A stretch of DNA of 64,000 bases. It comes from Antitrichia curtipendula (Eukaryota; Streptophyta; Bryopsida; Hypnales; Leucodontaceae). Numbering within the stretch: the stretch's first letter is position 1; every line of letters starts with the position of its first letter. The position numbers and the translations under genes are program-made. Shown in pieces: positions 12,201 through 20,860 of this stretch. The DNA is taken from positions 7,998,001-8,062,000 of the forward strand of contig OX579641.1 of NCBI GenBank assembly GCA_951230915.1, written 5' to 3'. The notes under the pieces were generated by a model that saw only the letters and a program-made list of their open reading frames with translations, was not told the DNA's origin and searched no databases.

Positions 12201-13261
12201 GGATTCCTTCATGGAAGTTAAGGAGTTCACTCTTCCCTGTGATACATTGATCCCTAATATGGCTCAACAGTGAAGCCTTTTGTGTAAGCTAGGGACATTT
12301 AGACCTGAAATCTTGTGTAGTTCTGCATTCGTTGTAGTGTAGTCATTTTCGGACAGTGCTTGCAGATGCTGAATGACTCGCAGTTGACATAGAAGTGACT
12401 GCTTCAAGTCACGGAGAAGTCATAGCCCTTCTCTTGCCTGATGAGAATTACTCCTGAAGTCTACACAGTGCGTCCTGCTGGGTCTATTTTGGAGTGGGGA
12501 CCGTCTGCTTCTGGGTTTAATTGTGTTTCACTGGATTGTCCAGGATGTGGAGGACTGAATCACAAGAGAATCCGAAAACACCATCCTTAGCTGATTGGAT
12601 GCAACGCAAAGTCGGAGAGTCGGACTTGGATTTGCATAACCCAGAGCACATGGACCGCTTTCTCCTCAGCAAGAAACCGTCCCGGAGAGCTACTAGATAT
12701 GCACAAGTCACAGCATTTGGGCTGCACTTTAGAGTGGAGGATGTTAGTACAAGACACTTGTTGAGTTACAACAGCGGGGTAGCGTCCGTTTTCCACGAGA
12801 CTGCTGGAAATGTTGAGGAATACGTGGGAGTACTTCAAGATGTCTTTGAGCTGGATTATGGTGCATTGAGTACGAAGATAATTCTGCTGCGTTGTGAGTG
12901 GGTGAAAACCATAGACAATCGAGGTAACCCTACGTATACGAAGGATGAGGCTGGATTCCTCGTAGTGAACTTTCGGCACAAATTGCCTCGTTTGGCAGAC
13001 CCGTTCATTTTTCCAAGCCAAGCTACTCAAGTTTTCTTTTCAGACGTTACAGGAAGACCGGGGTGGAAAGTTGTGCTACGGAAAGAGGCACGAGCTCGAC
13101 GAGAGGTTGTTGACACATCCGATGCATTTATGAACACAACAGTGGAGAGTGACGGGCTAAGAGCTCCCCGTAACCTGCCAATTCCAACCGAAACAGTCAA
13201 TTTAATTGGGGCCATAGAATTGTCCAAGGAAGAGAACTTGTTAGCACGGGCAGGATATTAG
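9292..13261 (+). pseudogene. CACTA Tnp2-type transposase, three exons, one in-frame TAG
   Basis: Exons 9292-11109, 11317-12269 and 12544-13261 join in phase (donors AGG|GTAAGA and CA|GTGAAG, acceptors TGCCAG and TGTCCAG) to about 1162 codons. The order is that of plant CACTA transposases. An N-terminal Transpos_assoc-like zinc segment has CPCTKC near residues 39-44. The tnp2 region includes LRAMLLWTVHDFPGYG and ACPWCG. The first junction rebuilds the family block LPYWR-YLLIRYTLDLMH. A DUF4218 region has YPVERYMKVLKNHVRN, and exon 3 encodes DUF4216 (SYNSGVASV, DYGALSTKIILLRCEWV, FIFPSQATQVFF). The enzyme would cut and rejoin the element's ends in the nucleus. A TAG at 10714-10716 replaces the codon before LRAMLLW, often a polar residue in relatives, so CAG to TAG is likely. 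Both introns carry the element's ATGACT-type motifs. Confidence 0.9.
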
Positions 13262-14015
13262 TGTCATTCCGATACATGAAGCGCTCATACTTGGTGCCAC
13301 CTCTGCAGAGCATGTACAAGTGATTACAGCATTAGCCGTCCCTTTTAGCACACAGAATGTCGTTGAAGCCTTCTGCCTGTACAGAGAGAAATTAGAAGAA
13401 AATCCAGTTCTATGGACATTGGTACTTAGGCAACGTATGAGTACCCTGAGCATTGATTTCAGTACCTATAAGTCATGGTCCGCCAAGACTGGTTGATGAC
13501 TGAAAAATGACTGTAGTAGTCATTTGTAAGACAGTTGGAAGTCATCATGGACGGTTGTTTGTAGTAGTGAATGTGGCACTCCTTTTACAAAAAGCATACC
13601 CTATTCTGAGTCCTTCAAGAATGTAGAAGAAGCCTTGAATATTTATAGGGATAAATTAGAAGAATATCCTGTTCACCTGGGCCATCTATCTTCATTAAAC
13701 GACACCTTACTCGAGCAGACTCTCTACTGTTTGATTCGTTGCTTTTTTTGTTTTGGTAATTTCTCACATGTCTGACCCTTAGTGGCCTCCGAAGTTTCGA
13801 ATGTTGAGACGAAGTTCTCGCAAGTGATCCTTCACAAGACATTTGTGGTGACTTTGGACCAAGGAGCTTGCTGTTTGATCATTTTTGATGATGTGAAACG
13901 TGATGGAATATATCCTTCCACTCTTGAAACTATATCGAACATTAGGAATCTGTTAGGAAGCCTGCATTTGAAGCCCACCAAAATAATGGCGATACGCCAG
14001 TGGTGGTCTCTATGA
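13247..14015 (+). pseudogene. RPN6: Captured fragments of 26S proteasome subunit RPN6 (PSMD11) inside the CACTA element
   Basis: Three blocks read in the transposase direction. Block C (13782-14015) contains KFSQVILHKTFVVTLDQGAC and IYPSTLETISNI, matching the C-terminal PCI/winged-helix part of RPN6 (family text LSQMILDKKFAGTLDQGAGC and IYPATLETISN). Block B (13575-13775) has ALNIYRDKLEEYP and LGHLSSLNDTLLEQTL, matching the preceding helical repeat (LRDYKTQLEEDP, HRHLSSLYDTLLEQNL). Block A (13247-13496) has FCLYREKLEENPVLW and looks like a second, more diverged copy of the same helix. A stop and a T-rich stretch with a TTAG acceptor-like end separate B from C, so a partly retained intron is possible. 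RPN6 is a lid subunit that clamps the proteasome core. These pieces cannot make a full protein. Confidence 0.8.
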
Positions 14016-14652
14016 GGGACCTTCCTTCATTTTGAATGTGGTTTATGTACTGGACGTGCACCGTCTAAACTACGCTCACATGTCAGTCATTTTGAAGTCG
14101 CTCAGAAGAAACGTCGAAGTCGCATACTAGTCGCCCCGGAATGACTGGTGTCCACGTCAGCCTCTTCATCGGCCCGGTGGTGGCAGTGTAAATCAATTCA
14201 TTCAGCACTTTGTCAGTTCCTAGTCATTTCTGAGTCTCATTGAAGTTACCGGAAGCCGCGTCTTCGAAGTCCTAGACTAGGTCCATGCTTTTTTTTTTTC
14301 TGGGCTACCCGAAGTCCGCCAGAGCGGGCAGCATGAACCACCCAAATCCCTGAAGTCATTTTGTATTCACGTTTAAGACATGCAAAGTGTATTTTCGTGA
14401 CTTGAAGTGACTTTCGAATGACTAAGGCGTGCGCTGCACCGTGATCCTCAGTTCTCGACATTCCACTCGTTCCCAAGGACGACTGAAAGTTGTAGATGAA
14501 ACTCTACTTTTATTGCACCCACGTCCACGGTTCAGGAAAGTGACTGCCAAATGACTGTTCCAATGCTGCTGCCCCAGCGCTGGTGCAATTATAGAATTCA
14601 AAGTCATTCTTTAGTTGTTCCGGACATATAGTCACTTTAGAGTCATTCCCTC
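14016..14652. repeat. Right subterminal region of CACTA element
   Basis: Dense in AGTCATT/AATGACT words (for example about 14083-14240, 14340-14420, 14540-14652), mirroring the left end. No supported gene. Confidence 0.75.
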
Positions 14653-14683
14653 CAGTCATTTATTCACTGGTTTCTTTGTAGTG
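14653..14683 (-). repeat. Right terminal inverted repeat of CACTA element
   Basis: Ends TTTCTTTGTAGTG. Its reverse complement matches the left repeat at 29 of 31 positions. Read on the minus strand it supplies the last codons and a TAA stop to the interrupted gypsy protease frame. Confidence 0.95.
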
Positions 14684-15430
14684 CTTCCCCCAATCTACTA
14701 CTCCGCTACATTGGCGAAGGAATCCCTGACCCAAGAGCAGTGGGTAGGGACTGGTGACCTCTTCGTTCAATGGCAAGACTTCAAAGGTAACAATGTAGTC
14801 GATTCCCCCGGTCTGAATTCGGAGATCCTTGATCCGGCCAATGGTTCTGACTGATCGTTGATCAGCGCATTTAAGTGTTACGCAAGAAGGATGAGTAATC
14901 TCAAGTCCCAACTTGCGCATGGTATAGGCTAGCATAATGTTTAACCCGCTACCGTCATCTACCAAGGTCATGGGGATGATTTTGTCTACTATTTCGACTT
15001 CAATCTCCACTGCCTCAAAACTCTCCAGGGTGGTTTGCAGGTCCTTGCGCGATGTCTTGACCAGTGGCGTAGATGCTTCAAAGTCCGACTCTGGCTCCTC
15101 GGGCGTAATTCAAGAGGCAACTCGATTGACCGAGGCCAGCTTGGGAGTGCGGGGAATGGTGGCCCCCTCCTTCAGCTGTTTACGCAAGGCGGGAGAGGTC
15201 TTGACCAATTGGCCAAATGAAATGTTTGCTTTGGTTTGCGCCAAGTCTCCCCATAAATCGTATGGGCCAGAGGGGTTGTTAGTCCTTCGAGCTTTTGGCC
15301 GACATTGAAGAATGACGGGAGGGAGGGCTTCACCTTGTGGGACAAATTGGTATTCGTCCTCGTCCATCTCAGTGCAAGTGGGGAGATTCCCGTGGGAGCG
15401 TACTTCTTTCGCGGTATCCCTTAGGGTACT
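14684..15430 (-). pseudogene. Retropepsin-like aspartic protease region of the gypsy polyprotein
   Basis: It continues the gag frame after the TAG at 15433-15431, with a second stop, TGA, at 15112-15110. The protease core has the active-site loop LVDDGSGLNIM (D-x-G type, here DDGSG), later GQGFLRQ, and ends VVDWGK directly at the CACTA terminus. It would be the polyprotein-processing enzyme. About 100 residues of the core are present, close to a full retropepsin domain. The last residues before the stop are encoded by the transposon repeat. Confidence 0.75.
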
Positions 15431-17350
15431 CTAGAGGTCAGAGAACTGTGGGGAATCTTGAGAGGATTCAATGGGGACGTCGTTGGAGTCGGAGGTCATG
15501 ATTTTATCCGGCTCAGGCAATGGAGGAGGAATCGTTCGTGCTCCTCCTCTTGTGACAACAAAGGCGGGTAACACTTCCCGGCCTGAGCTCATTTTTGCTG
15601 GTTCAACCACCTCTGCTTCCATCACAATGTACATACTTCGGTGGCACTCGTTATCCCGTGAGGACTCTGCCATGGTGGCTGCCACAAACTTGGCATCTTG
15701 TGTTACTTGAGGGGGCAAGGCTGAGTTTAATGGGATGGTACATTGGCTAGTTTGGACTGCTGCTGGGTTTTTTTGTGTCTGTCTATTGTTAGCATGGTCG
15801 TAATACATGTTTGGTGGCCCAGTCGATACAACCAGATCGGCGAAGCATACGCCCCTCTGGTTGTCTTGTGCTTGCTTGGTGTAGTCTGCTTTAGGAAATT
15901 CCAATGGGATGACTCTATCCGCCGTTGCACATCGGACCGTGGGGTGGGGACCATCACAACGTTCGCACCTGATGTTGTTTTGGGCCCAGCAGTCGTCTGG
16001 TGCATGTCGCCTCTTGCAAGTAGCACATGAATCAGGGGGATTGGGTTGTCCCTGACGTGCTGCGTTGGGATGTCGATACGGCGGCGGCTCTCGCGGTCGT
16101 GGTGGTGGAGGATCGTCCTTCAATAGTGGGCAGAAGGGGGGGGGGTGGTTTTTCTGGCTGCAATGGTTGCACCACAGGGTGGTTGCGTGCTGATCTGACT
16201 CATGGTATCTTGGCCGAGCTGGCGATGCCTGTCCTCGTACTAAAAATGCCATTTGATCAGTCAATTCGCGTACTGCCCGTGTCATTTCCCCCGAAACTTG
16301 TCGCATCTCTGTTCGTAGCTCATCAACAGGCGCGGTTAGCGTTAACATGGGGTCGTGGGTGGACAATGGGTTTACCTGGAGGGTGGCCGAGTGGTATGGT
16401 CCCATATTTACTCCCTGGTTATGGACTGGGATGAAGGCTGGGATGGGGTCCAACCCTTGCCGTACCATCCGGTCATTTTCCTTTTCAATGAGTTCTACGT
16501 CGTATGCTGCGCGGACGGCGTCTTCGAGAGTTTCCGGACTACGTGCCAGAATGTCTTGGATGAGCGAGGGGTTGTTAATCCCTTTGATGAAGTAATATCG
16601 AATCGTATCATTGTTGAGCAGATTGCCCACAAAACGAGTACATACCATTTGAAATCGCGTAATGTAGGAAGTCACATCCTCTGTGAAGTCCTTGCGGATC
16701 CGGTCCACGGCGGCCAGAGCATGCTGTTGCCCTGTTGCCGGTCGAAACTTTCGGAGGAATGCCGTCTGAAGTTGCTGGTATGTGGTGAACACGCCTTCGC
16801 CATGGGAACGGTACCACGAATAAGCCGCTCCCACCAACGTGCTGGAGAACCAAATAAGATAGTAGCCCGGGTTAGTGACTAGACTAGATATGAGAGCTTC
16901 CTTGAATCTTTCTACGTGGGCTGTGGGATCATCGTCCCTATCCCCCGAGAATCTCGGTAGGTTGTGTGGGATGGGTACCTCCCGCAGTCCTATTGGGACC
17001 ACGATGGGCAACCTTCTTGGTAGCATCATTGGATCGATGTCTAGCACAAAAGGTGCCGCCGGTGGAATCTCACCTGCATCGGATGGGCCAGGAGGTCTAG
17101 GAGGCTCGCGGCCGTCCATCTCTCCAGATGATCCTGACGTACTTACTCTTTGGACAGGATCAGGGAGGTGGATATCCCCTTCGATATTCCCCAGGGAGCC
17201 TACCCTTATCAGGGTTTCAGGAGAGCTAAAGTCTTCACGTATAGATGTCGTGGGGGATATTCGTGGTGTCAATCGGGATGAACTTCCTCCTCCGCCTCTA
17301 GGTCGCGCTACCCTTTTGGGTCTTGGGGACTTCAAAGACTTGGGTGGCAT
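15431..17350 (-). CDS. Retrotransposon Gag polyprotein with three CCHC-like zinc knuckles
   Basis: 639 residues from the ATG at 17350. The N-terminus is basic and disordered (SPRPKRVARPRGGGGSS). The central capsid-like domain (PF03732 type) has the block LPRFSGDRDDDPTAHVERF, then FSSTLVGAAYSWYRSH and the helix FLRKFRPATGQQ. Zinc-knuckle-like motifs follow: CNHC-x4-H-x4-C, then two CxxC-x3-H-x4-C variants (CATCKRRHAPDDC and CERCDGPHPTVRC). Gag coats the RNA in cytoplasmic particles. The stop is TAG, and the same frame continues into protease, so it may be a nonsense change within a gag-pol frame rather than a natural gag end. Its start lies 119 bases downstream of the extra ORF. Confidence 0.85.
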   Translation of the reverse strand: MPPKSLKSPRPKRVARPRGGGGSSSRLTPRISPTTSIREDFSSPETLIRVGSLGNIEGDIHLPDPVQRVSTSGSSGEMDGREPPRPPGPSDAGEIPPAAPFVLDIDPMMLPRRLPIVVPIGLREVPIPHNLPRFSGDRDDDPTAHVERFKEALISSLVTNPGYYLIWFSSTLVGAAYSWYRSHGEGVFTTYQQLQTAFLRKFRPATGQQHALAAVDRIRKDFTEDVTSYITRFQMVCTRFVGNLLNNDTIRYYFIKGINNPSLIQDILARSPETLEDAVRAAYDVELIEKENDRMVRQGLDPIPAFIPVHNQGVNMGPYHSATLQVNPLSTHDPMLTLTAPVDELRTEMRQVSGEMTRAVRELTDQMAFLVRGQASPARPRYHESDQHATTLWCNHCSQKNHPPPFCPLLKDDPPPPRPREPPPYRHPNAARQGQPNPPDSCATCKRRHAPDDCWAQNNIRCERCDGPHPTVRCATADRVIPLEFPKADYTKQAQDNQRGVCFADLVVSTGPPNMYYDHANNRQTQKNPAAVQTSQCTIPLNSALPPQVTQDAKFVAATMAESSRDNECHRSMYIVMEAEVVEPAKMSSGREVLPAFVVTRGGARTIPPPLPEPDKIMTSDSNDVPIESSQDSPQFSDL

Positions 17351-17468
17351 TTAACGTTTAGTTGGATCGAAGTATACACTAATCAAGTCCACGCATATAT
17401 AGATAGTAAGTCAATACAACACAAATACCAAATCAAATCAAAGCCTCTATAGTAATCGAGCTATGGGT

Positions 17469-18485
17469 CTAGACTGGTACTAGGTTTGTCCCATAAAGGG
17501 CCAGGCTAGCGACAATCTCCTCCGCGGTTGGCCGGTACTCGAAGAAGTAAGGTGCTTGCTCCCTTTCGATGCGATCAATTGATGCCTGGTGGTGAGCCCA
17601 CAAGTCTTCGTTTGCAAAGAACGTGGCGTTTTTGATACGAACGAAGCGTGTTCTCTTCCCTCGGCAAGGATACCGATAGAAGAGAGGGTGAAATCGAGGT
17701 TGATGCAGGAGTTTGAGCCCTGGTGCGGTGTTGAGCGCCACCCGGATGTCTTCAGCGTCTTGGCACGGCTCACAAGCTGAGTGATATTCGGCAATGTAGC
17801 TCAACTGGTGGACGGTGGCAGCGTGGAAAGGCAAGTAGCGAGTGGAGATGCCCTTACACCATGTTGTGGTGCAATGATCACCGTGGTCGTGCCACGATCG
17901 GAAGTGCTAAAGACAGGTGTAAGGGTTCTCTGGTACTTGAAGGTTCTCGACGTCCAATGCGTCGAATCGGTATAATTGGCCGTCAAAGAGGGGCTCGGGT
18001 GCCTTATAGCGTATGTCGATGTGCGGCAGCTCTCGTAGAGGCGCGTCGCCCTGATGCGATGGAATTTGAGAACCAAAACACTCCCTTATATAGTAGTTCT
18101 CAAAGAACCATAAGTGAACCACTATGTGCCAGTAGAAACATATGTGTTTGTGGAATTGATGCGACGGCACCCCGAATGATCTTGCCGCGATTGCGTGGGC
18201 AATCTCGGGAGTATGCTGATTTGGGTCGTGCAAGTAGAGGCGAACGAGATGTGCCCAATATTCGAACGATATTTTCAGCGCTTTCGAGCCAGTGGCCAAG
18301 TCTACCAACGAAATTACCTGAAGATCACCCTCTCCTTCTTGTCCAAATTCGAAGTCGGAGTAATTTTTAAGGGATATCCCCTGGAAAGTAGAGGTCCAAA
18401 CTTCGAGTTCGGAATTGTCCCTAGTCTCAGGAATTGGCTCAGATGAGCCCGAGTCGGAGTTGTCTCCAGAGTCCTTTACATGCAA
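17469..18485 (-). pseudogene. Extra ORF upstream of gag (function unknown), one in-frame TAG
   Basis: One frame from about 18485 (no ATG at its start; preceded by TAA at 18494-18492) to the TAG at 17471-17469, with a single TAG at 17909-17907. About 339 codons. The N-terminus is acidic and Ser-rich; the middle is folded-looking (EYWAHLVRLYLHDPN, HKHICFYWHIVVHLWFFEN). The C-terminal third contains CRGKRTRFVRIKNATFFAN and ends with a helix. I recognise no family. It is in a different frame from gag and lies between the primer-binding-site candidate and gag, so it would be the first ORF of the genomic RNA. Additional pre-gag ORFs occur in some plant LTR elements. Confidence 0.45.
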
Positions 18486-18522
18486 AACTTGTTAGTCAAA
18501 CATGCAAGAGTAACCTAATGTT

Positions 18523-18545
18523 TTCAACTCCCGGCAGACGCACCA
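18523..18545 (-). other. Candidate retrotransposon primer-binding site
   Basis: On the minus strand: TGGTGCGTCTGCCGGGAG followed by TTGAA. Reversed, it reads as a tRNA 3' end, with a T-loop-like TTCAA, a 3' T-stem CCCGG and a terminal CCA. It lies four bases after a CA dinucleotide that could end the 5' LTR. The exact tRNA is not identified. Confidence 0.6.
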
Positions 18546-18549
18546 AAAG

Positions 18550-19260
18550 TGTGGGCGCAAGATTACCCACCCTTGGTAATCGGGCGAACACCGACCAGGT
18601 TCTATGCCTTTATCCACCTTTTTAAATATAAGGGGGTGTTGTGAGCGCGGTCCACTGTGCCTTCCAAGCAATGGATCTTTTGTGCTAACGTTTTCTGAGT
18701 GTCGTGGATGGCAGCAAATACTACTAGAATTGCATGTATAACTCGCAAGCTGACTGTGATGAGCAAAGGTGATTGGTAATTCCTACCTCTTTAACTGTCT
18801 ATCCTATGTATAGGGTTGGCTGAGTAGTCGGCGTCATTTCTGACGTCCCTAACTATGTAAGCGGGGAACCTTTATGTTCCTTCCATAAGTGTTGAATACT
18901 AATTTTTAGAGGGTTGACACTTCTCTCGGAAGTTTCAACCTTACGGCTAACCCTAAGCTTAAGCCTTTTCCTTTAATTCCTGACTTCTAAATATAACTCT
19001 AGATTTTAACTCCTAATTTTAACTTCTAATTTTACTCGAAATTTTTACTCCTAATTTTTAACTCCAGATTTTTACTCCTAAATTTAACTCCTAATTTTTA
19101 CTCCTAAATTTAACTCTAAATGTTTACTCCTAATTTTTACTCCTAATTTTTACTCCTAATTGTAACTTCTATTTCTAATTTTTATCTTTTCTTATCGCGG
19201 TGTACTTTTCACGTGGAAAGGGCTAATTAAGGAGATCAATGCTAAAGAGGAAAAAAACAC
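18550..19260 (-). repeat. Probable 5' LTR of the gypsy element (outer end not determined)
   Basis: On the minus strand the LTR would end ...GCGCCCACA just before CTTT and the primer-binding site. A TATA-like TTATATTTAAA (minus strand, about 18632-18622) lies about 75 bases from that end. The other LTR is not in the window, so the outer boundary cannot be fixed; it could extend as far as about 20.8 kb, where a CCCACA mirrors the TGTGGG start. Confidence 0.4.
18960..19175 (+). repeat. T/AACTCC-rich short tandem repeat
   Basis: About 15 imperfect copies of a 13-16 bp unit like TTTTTACTCCTAAT and TTTAACTCCTAAA. No gene. Confidence 0.8.
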
Positions 19261-19930
19261 AACACCAAGTATGGATTCAAGAACTCACCTCGTCACTTCC
19301 GGTGTCGGAAATATGCTCGTCCGCATTCATGCGTACATTCCCATACTCCATGGTGGCCCTTGGGTGGTGAGACTTTTCCCAATTTCACCACTTATGTTTC
19401 AAAAATTAGGACCCGTGCAATCTAACCTCTTTCTTTCCCTCCTCCTTCCTTCTCTCTCCTTTTCTTTCCCTTTCTCTCTTTCTACACTAACACTATTCTA
19501 CCTAAGCTTTGATGGGGTGTCTTACAACTATAGATTCAAACCCCAAGAAGTTTTAATGTCCCTCCTAACCTCTTACACAGCCTTGTCTTCGTGTCATCCT
19601 AATCCTACCTCCTAATGGTCACTATGAATTCTCGAGATTTCCCTCCTAACACCTACTTTAGCTAGCCCTAGGTTACTATTTATCATCTTTCTCACCACCT
19701 CTCCTATTTCATTCCATTTCCCCCTAATCCTCCTCCATTCTTGCTAGTTCAAATTGGTGTGGAGAGAGAGATAGTATGTGAGTTTCTTTTGTATGCAGGT
19801 TCTCGTTGATATCCCGGGACGTGCGGCTTCTCTTCTCCCCCCTTTCCTTATTTTTTTCTTGTAATCAAGTTTTTTTTTTCAATTTAGCTTGACCCCTAGT
19901 TTTTAGACTCCGTTACCTAGACCAAATTAA
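19261..19930. other. No gene seen; pyrimidine-rich plus strand
   Basis: Plus strand rich in CTCC/TTCC runs (about 19420-19490). The 114-codon open frame at 19271-19615 is low-complexity and matches nothing I know. Possibly LTR or untranslated retroelement DNA. Confidence 0.4.
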
Positions 19931-19939
19931 GAGATCACA

Positions 19940-20205
19940 CAAGGACCCCGACTCCCCAGCTCCCTGACCTCTCGGAACCCAACTCCCTGGACCAGTCGGA
20001 ACCCAACTCCCTGGCCAGCTCGCCCACTCCCTGACCAGCTCAGAGCCCGCCCGTGATTGAGACCCCAACCCCGGTGACTGAACCCCCAACCTCGGTGACT
20101 GAGCCCCAAACTCCGGTGACTGAGCCCCAACCCCAATGACTGACTGAACCCCAGCCCCGGTGACTGACTGAACTCAACCCCGTGACTGAATGGGGTTTGG
20201 TCCTA
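19940..20205 (+). repeat. GC-rich minisatellite
   Basis: Two related tandem sets: GGAACCCAACTCCCTGG/CCAG-type units (about 19975-20040), then a unit of about 20-22 bp like GTGACTGAGCCCCAACCCCG (about 20050-20190, roughly seven copies). Any reading frame across it is repeat-derived. Confidence 0.85.
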
Positions 20206-20219
20206 GTTTTCGGTTTTCT

Positions 20220-20860
20220 AAGACTGGATTTTTTTTTTGGGCTAACTAAAGAACTGGTTTTTTGCTAGACTAATGGAGACAGAATTTTTGCTAACCAAGG
20301 AAACGGAATTTTTGCTAACTAAAGAGACTTGGATTTTTACTACACTAGGGAAAAGATTAAAACACTCCGGATAATTCGGAACTTGACAACACTAAATCTC
20401 TTGGAAGCTAAACTCTGGACGTTTCCAAAAAGGTCTTGGAAACTAGACTTTGGAACTAAGGCCTGAGGCGGTTCAACGCTTCGCCGTGGAGTTGGGTTTA
20501 ACACCAACTCTAGGACTTGTATTACTCCGGGTTTGAAGCTTTGCCGTCCGAACCGTTTTAACACAAACTATAGGACTTCCTTAGTTCGAAGCTTCGCCGT
20601 TCCAAGGGGGGGTCCACCCAACACGAGAGAAGTTAGAAGAAGGTAGGGACAACCACTTAGGAAATACACTTTACAAAGTCAAAGCTTCGCCGTCCCGGGG
20701 GGGGACCACTACAATGCCGGGAAGAGAAGGACAAGGTTAGTTTCTAAATAGTTCCCACAACACGCATAGAACTCAAAGAATCACAAGGGAATTAGTAATA
20801 AGGCAACACTCAAAGACTAAAGGCCCCCCAAAGCGGCATCGCCAAGGTACGGTGGGGGGG
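20220..20860. repeat. Repeats with GCTAACTAAAG and GCTTCGCCGT words
   Basis: First a short tandem of GAATTTTTGCTAAC-type units (about 20225-20345). Then four or more copies of a word like GAAGCTTCGCCGTCC, spaced about 70-120 bp (near 20478, 20535, 20590 and 20685), each followed by a G-rich or GTTGGGTTT tail. No gene. Confidence 0.65.

Larger units (their letters stand above)
1881..14683 (+). mobile_element. CACTA (En/Spm-type) DNA transposon, 12.8 kb, with captured genes
   Basis: Both ends are present. The left end begins CACTACAAAAAAAACAGTG and the right end, read in reverse complement, begins CACTACAAAGAAACCAGTG; over 31 bp they differ at two positions. Inside are a plus-strand Tnp2-type transposase (9292-13261), minus-strand TnpA-like and phosphatase-like genes (3043-7304), fragments of a host RPN6 gene (13247-14015), and many copies of a short AGTCATT/AATGACT motif near both ends and between genes. 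CACTA elements normally make a 3-bp target duplication; here the flanks are GTA on the left and CTT on the right, so none is visible. The transposase has an in-frame stop, so this copy is probably not autonomous as it stands. Confidence 0.93.
14684..18549 (-). mobile_element. Ty3/gypsy retrotransposon, 5' part only, truncated at the CACTA insertion
   Basis: On the minus strand the order is a primer-binding-site candidate (18545), an extra ORF (18485-17469), gag (17350-15431) and protease (to 14684). Reverse transcriptase, RNase H and integrase are absent from the window: the frame stops at the CACTA end and the far flank does not resume it. Gag-before-protease order and the retropepsin motif fit an LTR element; Ty3/gypsy is favoured by the gag type and single gag-pol frame. 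Several in-frame stops mark it as inactive. Confidence 0.8.

Noticed and set aside
15431..15433. Gag TAG as programmed read-through like murine retroviruses
   Set aside because: The following bases do not match known read-through contexts, and similar TAG breaks occur in unrelated ORFs nearby, so point decay is simpler.
19927..20136. Minus-strand frame encoding GLSHRGWGLSH-type repeats
   Set aside because: It is a translation of the GC-rich minisatellite.
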